From Viola odorata (taxonomy: Eukaryota > Streptophyta > Magnoliopsida > Malpighiales > Violaceae): a DNA stretch of 64,000 bases. Positions 49,682 through 61,204 of the stretch are shown in pieces (positions within the stretch are counted from its first letter, which is position 1; the number at the start of each line of letters is the position of its first letter). Location of the stretch: contig OY829538.1 of assembly GCA_963691705.1 (NCBI GenBank), positions 46,465,151 through 46,529,150 on the forward strand. The letters are read 5' to 3'. The notes beneath the pieces are model-generated. The model had not been told where the DNA came from, searched no databases, and was given only the letters and a program-made list of their open reading frames with translations. The translations under genes were made by a program, and so were the position numbers.

Positions 49682-52600
49682 TGTCGCACCGTCGCGAGCG
49701 AAATTCGGGACGCAAATGTGAAAACACATAACAATGAAGTCGCCACCCTATTTTTTCTAAGGTTTAGGGAAACCTAAAAGTCTGAAAAAGAAGAAGAAAA
49801 TAAAACAAAAACTAAGGCACAAATAAAAAGGGTCTAAACCCGAGAACAACGGTTCGGGGTCGTTTTATGGACTTGGGAAGGTGTGAGGCACCCAAGTCTC
49901 ATCCTAAAAAGGTTACCGGTTCTAAAAAGAGGTGTTTTAAAATCATGTTAAAAACAAGTAATTTGGGGCCCTCAGGGGGGATCGTCGCTTTAATTCTTTA
50001 GTTGGTTCGGTTGATTTTATCCTAATTATTGTCGAGTTGTTAAAAAGAAAATAAACATTTTATTCTCTAAAAAAGAAAAAGGTCGGTTTGCATACCTATT
50101 CCGGTTATATTTAATCGAGTTCAAAAATTAGTCAGATTACATGCAAGATTGATTAAGTGAAATTACTACCATTTTATTATTAATCTTTACTAAAGCGACG
50201 ACCCTAGTAAATCATAGACGAATCACGGCGATCGAAATCACTATCATCACAGATGAGTTACTACATCATCGGGCAAATGCATATGATTAATCCTATTTAC
50301 TAGGTGATTCTAATCATGCATAGACTAGCAAAGTACCATTTATATGAATGCGAGAAAACACGTTGAAAAGAGAAAAACTGGGAAGTGGGGTCGAAGCCGC
50401 GCACATAACACATTCGTCAAAGATAACATTAATACATCCATGAGCATAAAGTAAATATCAAGGGATTACTAAATTTAAACGATCACGCAACATTAAAGAT
50501 TTAAATCTCATTTTAGAAGGTAGCTCTAATGATAAGGGGGATTAAATATGGAGATATTTTCTACGAGTTGGGCTTAGAGCCCATTTACTATCTTTCCGCT
50601 TTCAAATGATTATTTTCTTTGGTGATTTACTATCTTAAAATTTTTGAGGGAACCTGAGTTATTGGAAAAGATTTAAATCCTATTGTTTTGATTACTACTT
50701 TGTTTATTTTTTCTTTGATTGATTTTATTCATTTTTTATTTTTAGGGATTTATTTAAGATTTGAGGATTTTAGTAATTAATAATCATGCACTTAGATTAA
50801 AGCGTGATGTTTGATTACTAGTCCTATTTAAATTTCATGCATTTAATAAAATAAACGTGGAGTAATTACTAAGCCTAGTTCATTCAAGCAAGGGTCGATT
50901 TGGAGTGAAATTATTAAAGGGAGTTATTAATAAAAATTAATTCTCATGCAATCAAATTGATTTTAATACTAAGAATTTTTAAATAATCATGCATACAAAT
51001 ATATACAAAAATCCTCGAATAAATAAAAGGGTGAGGAAAGTGTACTTGAAGGCGAATATCAATTAATTCTAACCTACAAACCCGAGGTTAGTTGCACAAG
51101 CAATAAATAATTTAGCAATTCAAATAAATGAGGAGTGAGCTCTAAAGCTCGAGTTTGGAAAATCGTCACCAATATTGAAGTCGGTGAAGCATCCGATACC
51201 TTCTCGTTCCTCCCGTATGTACCTGAAAAGGACGCCGGGGGGTTCCCCGGCGTATACACTCCGACGATCAAGTCAGTCGAAAGTCATTACGAATGCATAA
51301 TAAAATATACTGTTGATGCACATAAATATATCCATATTTAATGTGCATAATGCATAAAGTACGTTCATAAGCATAAATAAAAATCTATTCGTGGAGTCAA
51401 AGCTGCACACGAGCGAGCATAAAATTAAATCGTATTTGTGGGTATAATCATCATGCAAACAGATTAATTCGAATTCTAACGATTCTAAATAATCATGCAT
51501 GTGACTGAATAATAAATTAAATCAACAATTCTAATAAAGGAAATGAGCTCTAAAGCTCGAGTTTAGAAAATTGTCACCGATATCGACGTTGGTCAAACAT
51601 TCGGTCCGGACGGTAATCGCGGACTCGTACCTGCAAGAAAGCGAAGAAATAGTTAGTACACGATTTTGTTAAAAGGGCTTGGGCCGCAACCCATTTCTTT
51701 TATTTTTTCATAATGGGCCGCAACCCATTATTTGATTTCTTTTCTTTTCATTTTGGGCCAAGCCCAACTTTCTTATTCTTTTCCTAGGATGGCCGGCCAT
51801 CCTCTCTTTTGTTTCGGGCCAAGCCCATTTTTCCTTTCTTTTTTTCCTTGCCCAACGGCAAAATTCCTTTCCCTTTCTTTACATTTCTTTTCCTTCATTT
51901 TCCTTTTTTAGGGCTGCTCACGCAGCCCCTCTTCTCCTCTCCATTTTCTTTTGTTTTTCTTTATTTCTTAGGACTGCAAACGCAGCCTTCCCTTTCTTTT
52001 CCTTTTCTTTGGTCCCTTTTTCTTTATTCTGTTATGGTCTTTCCGGCCAAGGAGCGGGCTGCTGTGGCCGAGCGGCTGTCCGGCGATGTGGCTGTCCGGT
52101 GATGACGGCTGGGTGGTGATGCGGTTAATTTCGGGTTGTTTGGATTTTGATTTTAAAGGAAGACCGGATTTAATTTGGATTTGGTTAATTGGGTTGGTTT
52201 TTTTTTGATTGATTTGGGTAATTTTGGGTGAATTTCGGGCTGTTTTTGATGGAGGTTCGGGGGCTAGATTCGGGTCAGTTTGGGTGTAGATTTCGGGTCT
52301 GGTTTGGGGCTGTTTTCGGGGCTGATTGGGTGCAGATTCAGGTCTGGTCTGGGGCTGTTTTCGGGGCTGGTCTGATGTTTGATTTGGGGCTGGTCTGATG
52401 TTGATTTAGGGCTGTTTTGGTACTGATTTGAGGGCTGTTTTGGTACTGATTTGAGGGCTGATTTGAGGTGGTTTTGAGGGCTGATTCGGTGCTGGTTTGG
52501 TGCTATTTTGAGGTTGGTTTTAGGGCTGGTTTTGTGTAGGTTCGGCAGGAGTGACGGGTTGAGAGATTGAATGAGGGGAGAGGGTGAAAAAAAAATGGGT

Positions 52601-53403
52601 TTTAGTTTGAGGGATTGGAATGGTTTCTTGCAGGGACTGAAATTGGTTGATTTGTGAGGTGGTTGAAGCTGACCGAGAGGCTCATATGGAAGAGGAATTG
52701 AAATGAGGGAGAGGATTTGGATTTGGCCAAGAGCTTGGATTGGCAGAGGCTGGATTAATTTGGCAGAGGGATTTCTGATTGCTCCCTCCCCGATTGAAAT
52801 TGGGTGGTCTGTTTATGATGGGATCCAATTTACTTTGAAAGAAAAATGTGGAGGATCCATTCGTATCAAATCTTTGAAAAAACAAGAGATTGTATCTTTG
52901 AAAAACAGAGAGGGGAGCCGTGTGCGGGCTAGGGTGTAGGTTTCTTTCTAAAAAAATGGAGGGGGTAGGATTGTGTGTCCGATTTCTTTTGACAATTGGA
53001 GAGTTGAGGTAAGAAAAAGGAATCCAATGTTGGTATGGTCGTGCAAGAGAAAAAATGGAAAAGGGAGATGGTGTGTTTTTTTAATAAAATTGAAAGGGAA
53101 GAGATGATGATGTTCGGATGGTGGAGAGAAAAAAATGAGTAAAGTAATGTAAAGTAAAGTGAAAGTGAAAAATGGGTATGATTAGTTTTTGTGATTCGAT
53201 CAAATGATACGAGAAATTTTACTTGGAATCGATAAAAGTTCGAACGAAAAAATACATACAAAATAAAATAAATAACATGAAACAAAAGAAAACAAGATAA
53301 TAAATAGTAAATAAACGGAAATAACAATACTAAAAATAAGATCAAGAATGAGCGAAAAAAATGAACGATTTAAATTAATCGTGTCAAAATTCGGGTATCA
53401 ACA
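49682..53403 (-). repeat. 5' LTR of element D (3722 bp)
   Basis: Partner of 39356-43091. I counted about six substitutions, an 8-bp insertion near 51510, one extra A near 52595 and one fewer 23-bp minisatellite unit. Divergence is therefore around 0.2 percent, the lowest in the window. Confidence 0.95.
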
Positions 53404-53408
53404 CTCCG

Positions 53409-56400
53409 TTATGCATTTAGCGGCCGGATGGGAGAAGCATCTTCGTATTAACTCTCCGTTATAATATGTGCATCGTGCTGCCCGTTTTAGGACTTTCTTC
53501 TTCTCTGTATGGTCTCCCGGTAGTTTATCATGTTTCAGATATTTTATCACTGGGATCCTCCAATCATTTTCCATTTCTTCCACACAGAGCGATGCCTGTT
53601 CTTCCATGAAAGAAGGTGTAGGCAGTTCTCCATAGCGCACGTCACTGGGTACTGAGGCTTCCGGATTGGCTGCCATCTTGGCGAGGCTATCGGCCTCTTC
53701 ATTGTTTTCTCTAGGAATGTGCTCAAAGGTGACCAGGGTGCCTTTTTCTTGTATTTTTGACAGCTCATGCTTCACTTTGGCTAAGTATTGGGCCATGATG
53801 GGTTCTCTGGCTTGGGAGTTCCCCAGAACCTGATCCATTATTAGCTTGGAATCTCCTCGGATCTTTAAACATGTTCTGTCTTCCTTCTCCCCACCGGGAG
53901 TGGCTCCGATAGAGAAACTGTTTCCAATTCTGAGTCCTGCCAGCAGCACTTCGTATTCGGCCGCATTGTTGGACAATGGCTGCAGGATTCTGATGGCGTA
54001 TCGCATCTCCAGACCGTTTGGTCCAACGAAGAAAACTCCTGCCCCAGCTAATTCTTGATTTTTTGCTCCATCCACGTGGATGATCCACGTATCTGTATAT
54101 GTCTCCGGAGACGGTAGGCATGGACTTTCTGCTTCTTCCTCCAATAAATCTGTCTTTGTGTCCTTTGTGAATGTGCACTCAGCTATAAAGTCAGCTAACG
54201 CTTGGGCCTTAACGGCTGGTCTAGCTTTGTATTGCAGCCCGTATTGTTCGAGCTCGATAGCCCAAATTAGCATTCTTCCTGAAGATTCAGGTTTTCTGAA
54301 GATTCTTCTCAACGGCTGGTCCGTGAGTACAATGACGGGGTGGGCTTGGAAGTATCGATCCATCTTTCTCGTGGCTTGCACTAGAGCGAGTGTTATCTTC
54401 TCGATAGGAGCGTATCGCAGTTCGGCATCTTTCAATATGTGACTCACGAAGAATACAGGACGATGCACGTGCCCTTCACTTCGCACGAGGACGGCGCTGA
54501 CTACCTCGTCAGCTATTCCCAAATATAGATATAGTTCGTCGCCGGGCTCAGGCCTCGTCAGCACTAAATCTGATGATAGGTAAGCTTTTAGTCCTGCAAA
54601 CGCTTTCTCACATTCCTTTGTCCATCCGAAAGGAGCCTTGTTGCCGATGACTTTGAAGAAAGGCAAACATCTCTCGCCTTGCTTAGATATGAATCGCCCC
54701 AACGCAATGATACGCCCGGTTAACTTCTGTATCTCTTTGACAGTTCGCGGGGATATCATATCCTGGATAGCTTTTATCTTTGACGGGTTGGGTTGGATGC
54801 CCTTCTGGCTGACCACATAGCCCAGGAATTTTCCCGTTTGGAATGCGAACATGCACTTCCGCGGGTTTAACTTCATCTTGTGTTTTCTCATCACATTGAA
54901 AACTTCTTGCAAGTCAGCGAGGTGCTCTCTGAAACTCCGACTTTTGATCAGGATGTCGTCTACGTAGGCCTCTACATTTCTCCCGATTTGATTTTCAAAA
55001 ACTTTGTTTGCCATTCGCTGAAATGTTGCACCAGCATTCTTTAGCCCAAACGGCATTGCAGTATAGCAGTATGTAGCTCTAGGAGTAATGAAGGCAGTTT
55101 TTTCTTCGTCCTCTACGGCCATAGGGATTTGGTGATATCCGGAATTCGCATCTAGGGAGCTTAGATAAGCATACCCAGCGGTTTGATTGACTAACTAATC
55201 TATTCGCAGAAGGGGATAGCAGTCCTTGGGAAAGGCATTATTTAGGTCAGTAAAGTCGATGCACATGCGCCAGTCCCCGTTAGGCTTTGGGACTAAGACA
55301 GGATTAGCTAGCCAGGTCGGGTACTGGACTTCTCGAATGAGCCCCGCCTCTGTGAGCTTTAGCAACTCCTTTTCGATGGCTGCTATCTTTTCCGATGAAA
55401 AGGCACGTCGCCTTTGTTGAACAGGCTTGGCGTCAGGACTAACATTCAGCCGATGTTCCGCGACTTCCCGAGAGATTCCGGGCATGTCTGCTGGTTTCCA
55501 CGCAAACTCTCCCTTGCATTTCCTCAACAGCCGGATTAATTGCGCGTTCTCTTCAAGGCTTAGTTTCTCACTGGCTAAGAGATTCGTTTCACTATCCTTA
55601 CCGATAGGGATTGATACCATCTGATCTAGCGGCTGAGTGCGTTTTTCTTCTTTATCATCGAAAGGATCGTCTGCCACGCAAACGTAGCGATCACAACTCC
55701 TTTGAGTCATAAGTAAGTAGCATTCGGCTGCCAACTTTTGGTCCCCTTTGATTGAGACCACGCCGTCCCATGAGGGATATTTCATCCGCAGGTGTTTTTG
55801 AGATATGGCCACTCCAAAACGATTAAGGAATGGTCGCCCTAAAATGGCGTTATACGGTAACGTTAGGTCTACAACCAGAAATAGTAGCTCTTCGGAGCGT
55901 TTGGATTTGTCTTCTCGGAAGTACACCGGCAGAGATGTTATTCCGGCTACCGGAATTGGTACTCCATCAATCCCAATAATTGGCCTTGTGCAAGGCGATA
56001 GCTCACCGTCAGGTCGTTTCATCAAGTTGTACGCTTATAATGAAAATAGATTCACTGCACTCCCGTTATCGACAAGGGTCCTTCTTACCCCATGACTTCC
56101 AATGACGGGCGTCACAACCATCGCGTCATTATGCGGGAAAATGATGCCTTTTTCGTCCTCCTCTGAGAAAGACAATATCATTCTGTCTAAGGCGCTTATT
56201 GCCTCGATTTTCGTCTGCGCGTTCTCCCGTTTACGCTTTTCTCCGGGGTTGGGCGTTTGCGGCATAATTTCCTCGCAATAGGGTGCTCCCCCTGCAATGA
56301 TATTTATCATGGGCATTTGATCGCGATCGATAGCGAGCGCTTCTCTATTTGGCCCGAGGGGAACTGCGTTAGCCCCTGTAGCGTGCAAGGGCGCTTGCCT

Positions 56401-58200
56401 CTGCTCAGTTGTATTTCCAGTTGGGTTGTTTCTGGCTTCCTCCCTGGCCTTTGTGGCAAATTCCCCAAGGTAGCCCTCTTTGACCAATCGCTCTATGGCC
56501 GATTTTAACTCTCTGCATACATCAGTTGAGTGTCCCTTGACCTTATGGAATTTGCAGTATGCATTTTCTCTTCCTCCCATGATTACTCCTGGTTTCACGG
56601 GAGCTGGGTAACGGATAGGCAGATTTCTCTGTTGGACTATTGCTAAGATCTCCGCCCTTGGGAGTATGAGAGATGGGAGGTCAGGATCGTATATCCGGCC
56701 CTTTGGCGGGTCCGTTTGCTTCCGAGTAGGGGATCCTCCAGACCTTCCTTTTGAGAAATTGCCTCTCTGCCGGTTAGAAGTCTTGGTGTTATGTTCTTTC
56801 CGCTGCCCGGGATCCTCTGTGGGTTTAGCGTCAGGGGCATTGCTATTCAAGACGTTAGGGGCCACATATGGGTCCGCCGGCATGCCTCGGATCCATTCTC
56901 TATTTTCTTCCTCTTCCATTCTCGCATAGTTATGCGCTTTCAACCTCAATACATCCAGGGTCGTTGGGGGGTCCACCGTTAGCGTATCTTTCAGTTTACT
57001 GTATAGACAATTGCGTTTCAGGGCCTCAATCGCAAAATCGATAGTGACCCCCGGCGTTAGGGACATTTCAAGATCAAATCGTCCTAAGAAATCGTTCAGC
57101 GATTCTTGTGGTTTTCGATGGATATCGAACAGCGCAACTGCTGACTTTCTGATAGGAATAGCCGTGCTAAACCGACTTTTGAATTTTTCTTCCAGCTGAG
57201 AAAAATTATCGATAGACCCGGCGGGGAGTCCCTCGAACCATAGACGTCCCACTCCTGACAGCGTCATTACGAAAATTTGACACAATGCTGCGTCACTACG
57301 CGTTTGGAATTGCACGAAATCCTTCACCTTATTGAGGTGAGAAATGGGATCTTTTGTGCCGTCATAGGATTCTGCTGGGAGTTTCACATGTCGATGGACT
57401 TTGTGGTGCCTGACGCGGTAGCTGAACGGATGACCCGCGTTAGCATCGGGGATCCTACGAGGCTGACGCTGATGTGGAATTTCAGCGTCGTATCTGGGAT
57501 TTTGAGGGTCATATTCCTGATGTCTCCTAGGAGAACGACTACGGCTCCTTGGAGTTCGAGCTCGTTGACTTCTGCTGCTAGACCTCTCGCTGTATCTAGG
57601 AGATGGATCTCTCACTATATCTCCCCGTCGATCATCCCAGGGCTCCCTATACTCGTCACGCTGGCGGACTGCTTCGGGGATAGAGATTCCTCCCCTATAT
57701 TGTCCAGAATGGTCGGCAGGTCCGCGCGTGAATGGTGGGACGTTTATGGGAGCCAAGGGGAAAGGTAAGGAGGACGGGAGTGCCCTAGACTGTTGGGGCA
57801 ATAAGGGTCGTTCGGTGACAAGGGACGGGGTGAAAATTACTTGGGAGGACACACCAGGTCTTGAGGCATGAGGAGTAAATCCAGCAGCCATCTCTGTCAG
57901 TTGATCCAGTTGAGCTTGGAGAGCTGCTATTGAATTCACGAAAGGGTTGTCCGCTTCTCCTATCATAGATCTTCCCGCTTGGGGGGTAGGATGGCTGGTT
58001 CCTGCTATGTGGGAGAAGGGAGAGCAAATCTGGAATGTAACTTCTTCTGCACTTGACCCAGGAGGAAGATCTAAGTCTCCTACAGTGACGTCCTGCCCTG
58101 GGGTGGGGGCATCAGAGGTAGCGAAGGGAAACAAGCGTCTGCGGGTGTTGTACGGGATGTTGGAAGTTCGGGACAGCGTCGGATCTGACTCCGAGGCCAT
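53409..58200 (-). pseudogene. gag-pol of element C, 5' part (gag, protease, RT, both RNase H)
   Basis: Starts MASESDPTLSRTSNIPYN at 58200. It is parallel to B: gag core (YDGTKDPISHLNKVKDFVQF), zinc knuckle-like CKFHKVKGHSTDVC, protease DNGSA (the intact form of the site altered in B), RT with YVDD, RNase H and the second RNase H (HVDGAKNQELAGAGVFF). Stops: TAA at 56035-56037 in place of Glu, and TAG at 55195-55197 in place of Gln. The frame then runs into the D insertion at 53404 and resumes at 39350. Confidence 0.93.
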
Positions 58201-58264
58201 AATCCTTCTAGCTTCGGGGAGGAGGAGCTTGGTTATTACGGATGCTCACTTAATAGAACCAAAG

Positions 58265-58282
58265 CTCTCAACGAGAGCACCA
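58265..58282 (-). other. Primer binding site of element C
   Basis: Plus strand CTCTCAACGAGAGCACCA, 3 bp from the 5' LTR. It differs by one base from the site in B. Confidence 0.65.
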
Positions 58283-58285
58283 ATT

Positions 58286-58857
58286 TGATAATAATTTGTC
58301 TTCTGCCGAAGGATGTATGGCCGAGCAGCTCTTCTCAGATCAGAGTGCACGACGGTCCACAGTACCTGCAATGCGCCGGAGGGGGTCTCCGGCGGAAACA
58401 CTCCGATGCTTAAGTCAGTAGGTGTACTGAAATTGGCAGAGTTTTGGCCAGTAAAGTCCGCTTACCTGCCTCCTTTGTGGGGGAGGTATTTATAGAAGAG
58501 AGAGGGCGTTCCCGCCCGAGTAAACGGTTACGGAGCTATCGCTCGCGTTTGGGTCTGTGATTCGCCCTTATCGTGATACGCTACCTCGGCGGTAGGTGTT
58601 TAGGTAGATATTGTCGCGGTAGGATAATGGCCGGAGCGTTAATCCTGACGCGTGGTTTCCTCTGGGGGTGAGATAACTCTTCGAGCCAAGCAGGAGGTCC
58701 GTGAGAGGAGCCGGTAGGGCCCCGTTAGCCTTTGCAGCGTTAGCCTTTGGGGAAGGTAGCGATCTTGTTCCTACCGTGGTGGTGTGAAACAGTAGCTATG
58801 CCTCTCCCCACCGGGTGATAGGCGAAAATACCCTTTCTTTTAGGTGGATTGTTATCA
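58286..58857 (-). repeat. 5' LTR of element C
   Basis: 572 bp, TGATAATAATTTG to GGATTGTTATCA. TATA box 58487-58494 and hairpin motif 58362-58420. It is followed by the GTTAT duplication (58858-58862). Confidence 0.93.
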
Positions 58858-58862
58858 GTTAT

Positions 58863-59060
58863 ATGTATATTATATTTTTAATAAATTAAATGGTTCAATC
58901 CGGTTGAACCAGTAAATCAGTGACTCATGAGGTGATCGGTTCGATATATGAAAGGTTTTGAGATACAATCCGGTTCAACACAATTAAACCTGGTTGAATT
59001 AGAAAATTAATAAACCATGAGCTATCTGCTACGCAGTCCGGTTCGGTTCTGATAACTTCG
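58863..59060. other. Right half of the possible DNA-transposon-like repeat
   Basis: It carries several GGTTCAATCCGGTTGAACC / GTCCGGTTCGGTTC words and ends near 59050 in a sequence whose reverse complement resembles the left terminus at 12401. See the entry at 12395. Confidence 0.35.
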
Positions 59061-60628
59061 TCAATAATATCACCTATTTATGTACATACATGGTTAGTTT
59101 TGAATACCACCTAGTAGTGATGCGTTGACACATGGACAACATATGTTATATAAACATTGACATCCTCAAGTTGAGACGTCAACACATAGACACCATGTGT
59201 ACTTTATACATATGCAGACAAATAGCTAAGGTTAGAAATATTAGTCATGTCCCCGAAAACTAATAAATTGGAAAAAAACTAATAGTAATTATTTAAAGAG
59301 TTAAATTAATACTTGGTGTATTATTTAAGTAGTTAAATAAATACTTAGTGTAGTTTTATTAGAATATTATTTGATAATATCGAACACATATCTAATATAT
59401 ATCTATTAGGGTAATTTGGTAGCTAATCAAACCTAAAACTCTAATATATATAGTTAAGGATGTCCTACACCTAGGGGTAGAGTTTGTGTGTGTAATTTTT
59501 GGTTTTCTTAGGAAGAAAAACCGCACGTCACAAAGGAAAGAAAAGAAGAGAAAATGCAAAGTGTTGCATTCTAGTAGATTGTGAATCCTTTTTCTGTCGG
59601 TTCTAACAAACCATTCTTGTCAAATATTCGGTTCATTGTTGTGGATACCAACAAAGGGTGTTCGTCTATACGGGTAGCACATATTGATTCGGTTCAACCT
59701 CTAGTGGCGGTTTACCCATTCAAGTTTCTGAGTTTCGGTTTGGTGCTCCAACTATTTGATTTTCGGTGTAAGGTACAAGGTTCAAATCTTAATTTTCATA
59801 CATTATATTCGTTGACTTGGTTCCTGTTTTGGGTTTCTGTAATAAGTTTTCCGCTGTGATTTTGATCGTAACCCAACTAGAAATTCTAACATATTTTTAA
59901 AATACGTGTTTTTGTATAATTAGACATCTATATAGGAGGACAAAAGGTTGTATGAAAGATAATGCTAGGAAGTGTTAAAAAAAAAAGTATTGTAGATTTA
60001 GGTAGTTTTTAGGATGTTATAGCACTACATCATTTGTGCCTCTTGACAAATCTTTTAATATACTATTAATTTTAAAGTCCTCTGTTAAGGTATATAGGTT
60101 AAGGTATATAGGTGTAAAAATAATATATGGTCATCCCAAGATTTTGTATTAATTCAACTAACTAATCTTTGTGTAACCATTTGCATTAATCTTGGAAAAT
60201 AAGCCCTTATTTACCCAAGCTTACCGATTATTCCTATAGATGTGTTAAATGATAACTTATTTGAGTACTTGTACAAGATTTCAAACTCGTCATTCACTTA
60301 CTCAAATTTTGGCTTGCGTGTGAAAATACCTCCAACAAAGAACCACAATCCGTCAAGACCAGCCTGATGGGGCAGATGTTAAATGATAACACAACCGTAA
60401 AGCTTAAACATTCAGCATATTATTAACGAGTTAAGAAAAAAGCTTAAAAATTTAAGCATTAATTGAATCATTGGAGAGAAAAAAATAGTACCTTCAAGGT
60501 CAAGAAGGTCTTAACAATATGAGAAGTTAGGTCAATCTGTGACAGAAGAATCAGTAAAATTAATCAGAAGAAGTCACAAGCACCAAGCAATGAAAAGGTA
60601 AAACTGCTTCATTTGGAAACGGATCAGC
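59061..60628. other. AT-rich intergenic DNA, perhaps with an old LTR fragment
   Basis: No gene. 59400-59910 has wording often seen at Copia LTR ends (TTCCGCTGTGATTTTGATCG...AACCCAAC), but termini and duplication are not clear. The 92-residue plus frame there (59581-59859) looks non-coding. Confidence 0.3.
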
Positions 60629-61012
60629 TTACTCTGCGCTCGGCGTTGAAGATTGGATCTTGTCGGAGGAAGAGGAGGTGGCGACGGAGAGGATGGAAAG
60701 GAATGCGAGGATGGAGAGAGCAAGTGCGAATCGAGCTCCCAAGTCTGTGTTTTGACTGAAACTGAAAGAGTTTTTGGTTTGCAGAGTCTTTATGGACGAC
60801 GAGATGTGAGTGAGTTGAGTCCTTATTAGGTACCGCAGTGGTGAGTCCAGGAGCCCCAAGCGGAGGAATGGTGATAGGCGGTGAAAGGTGAGTAGATCAG
60901 GTGTCACGATGAGGGTTGACGATGGTGCTGCGGCGGTGATGATGGAGGAGGCTGAGAGGGAGAGATGGTGAGCGGCGGTGAGGAGGTCGAGAGTGAGAGA
61001 AGAGGAGAACAA
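60629..61012 (-). CDS. Hypothetical small protein with one possible membrane helix
   Basis: A 127-residue minus-strand frame. The last 50 residues include an uncharged segment (FALALSILAFLSILSVAT) preceded by RF and followed by a polar tail, like a single C-terminal membrane helix. The N-terminal half is Ser/Leu-rich and may be non-coding; an internal start is possible. No homologue is recognised. It may be a relic of a host gene or a chance frame. Confidence 0.25.
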   Translation of the reverse strand: MFSSSLTLDLLTAAHHLSLSASSIITAAAPSSTLIVTPDLLTFHRLSPFLRLGLLDSPLRYLIRTQLTHISSSIKTLQTKNSFSFSQNTDLGARFALALSILAFLSILSVATSSSSDKIQSSTPSAE

Positions 61013-61204
61013 GGCACTTGTGTGAAATGAGAGTGATTTTGGTAATATTGTAGTTTTTTATACGTGGTATATTTGTAATTAACAAGGATGCCCTCAATAT
61101 TTTTGTCCAAAATGAAAGATATGCAGCTTCCCGTGTCCTTCTCAAAACTAAGGTTTTGAGGTTGGACCTTTCCCTCCTTTTCCAAAACCAAGGTTTTCCT
61201 TGGT

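Larger units (their letters stand above)
39356..53403 (-). mobile_element. Element D: non-autonomous Ogre-like large LTR element
   Basis: Two very similar LTRs of 3736 bp (39356-43091) and 3722 bp (49682-53403) are flanked by a perfect CTCCG duplication (39351-39355 and 53404-53408). The element lies within the integrase region of C. A primer site matching tRNA-Arg lies next to the right LTR and a purine tract next to the left, so the element reads on the minus strand. The 6.6-kb interior has no gag-pol, only tandem repeats and one short pol-like relic. Long LTRs, tRNA-Arg priming and 3' repeat arrays fit an Ogre-related, LARD-like element moved in trans. Confidence 0.92.
12977..58857 (-). 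mobile_element. Element C: Tat/Retand-like retrotransposon, split by elements B and D
   Basis: Two 572-bp LTRs (12977-13548 and 58286-58857) are flanked by a perfect GTTAT duplication (12972-12976 and 58858-58862). Without the two nested insertions the element is about 15.7 kb, close to the 16.1 kb of its relative B. Minus-strand order is 5' LTR, primer site, gag-pol (58200 down to 38274), repeat-rich spacer, antisense gene cassette (plus strand) and 3' LTR. gag-pol has five nonsense codons, and the large antisense genes have frameshifts and stops, so C is dead. The LTRs differ at about five positions that I could count. Confidence 0.93.

Noticed and set aside
39356..53403. Segmental duplication of 3.7 kb
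   Set aside because: The two copies are direct repeats with LTR termini, primer site, purine tract and a 5-bp target duplication, so they are LTRs.
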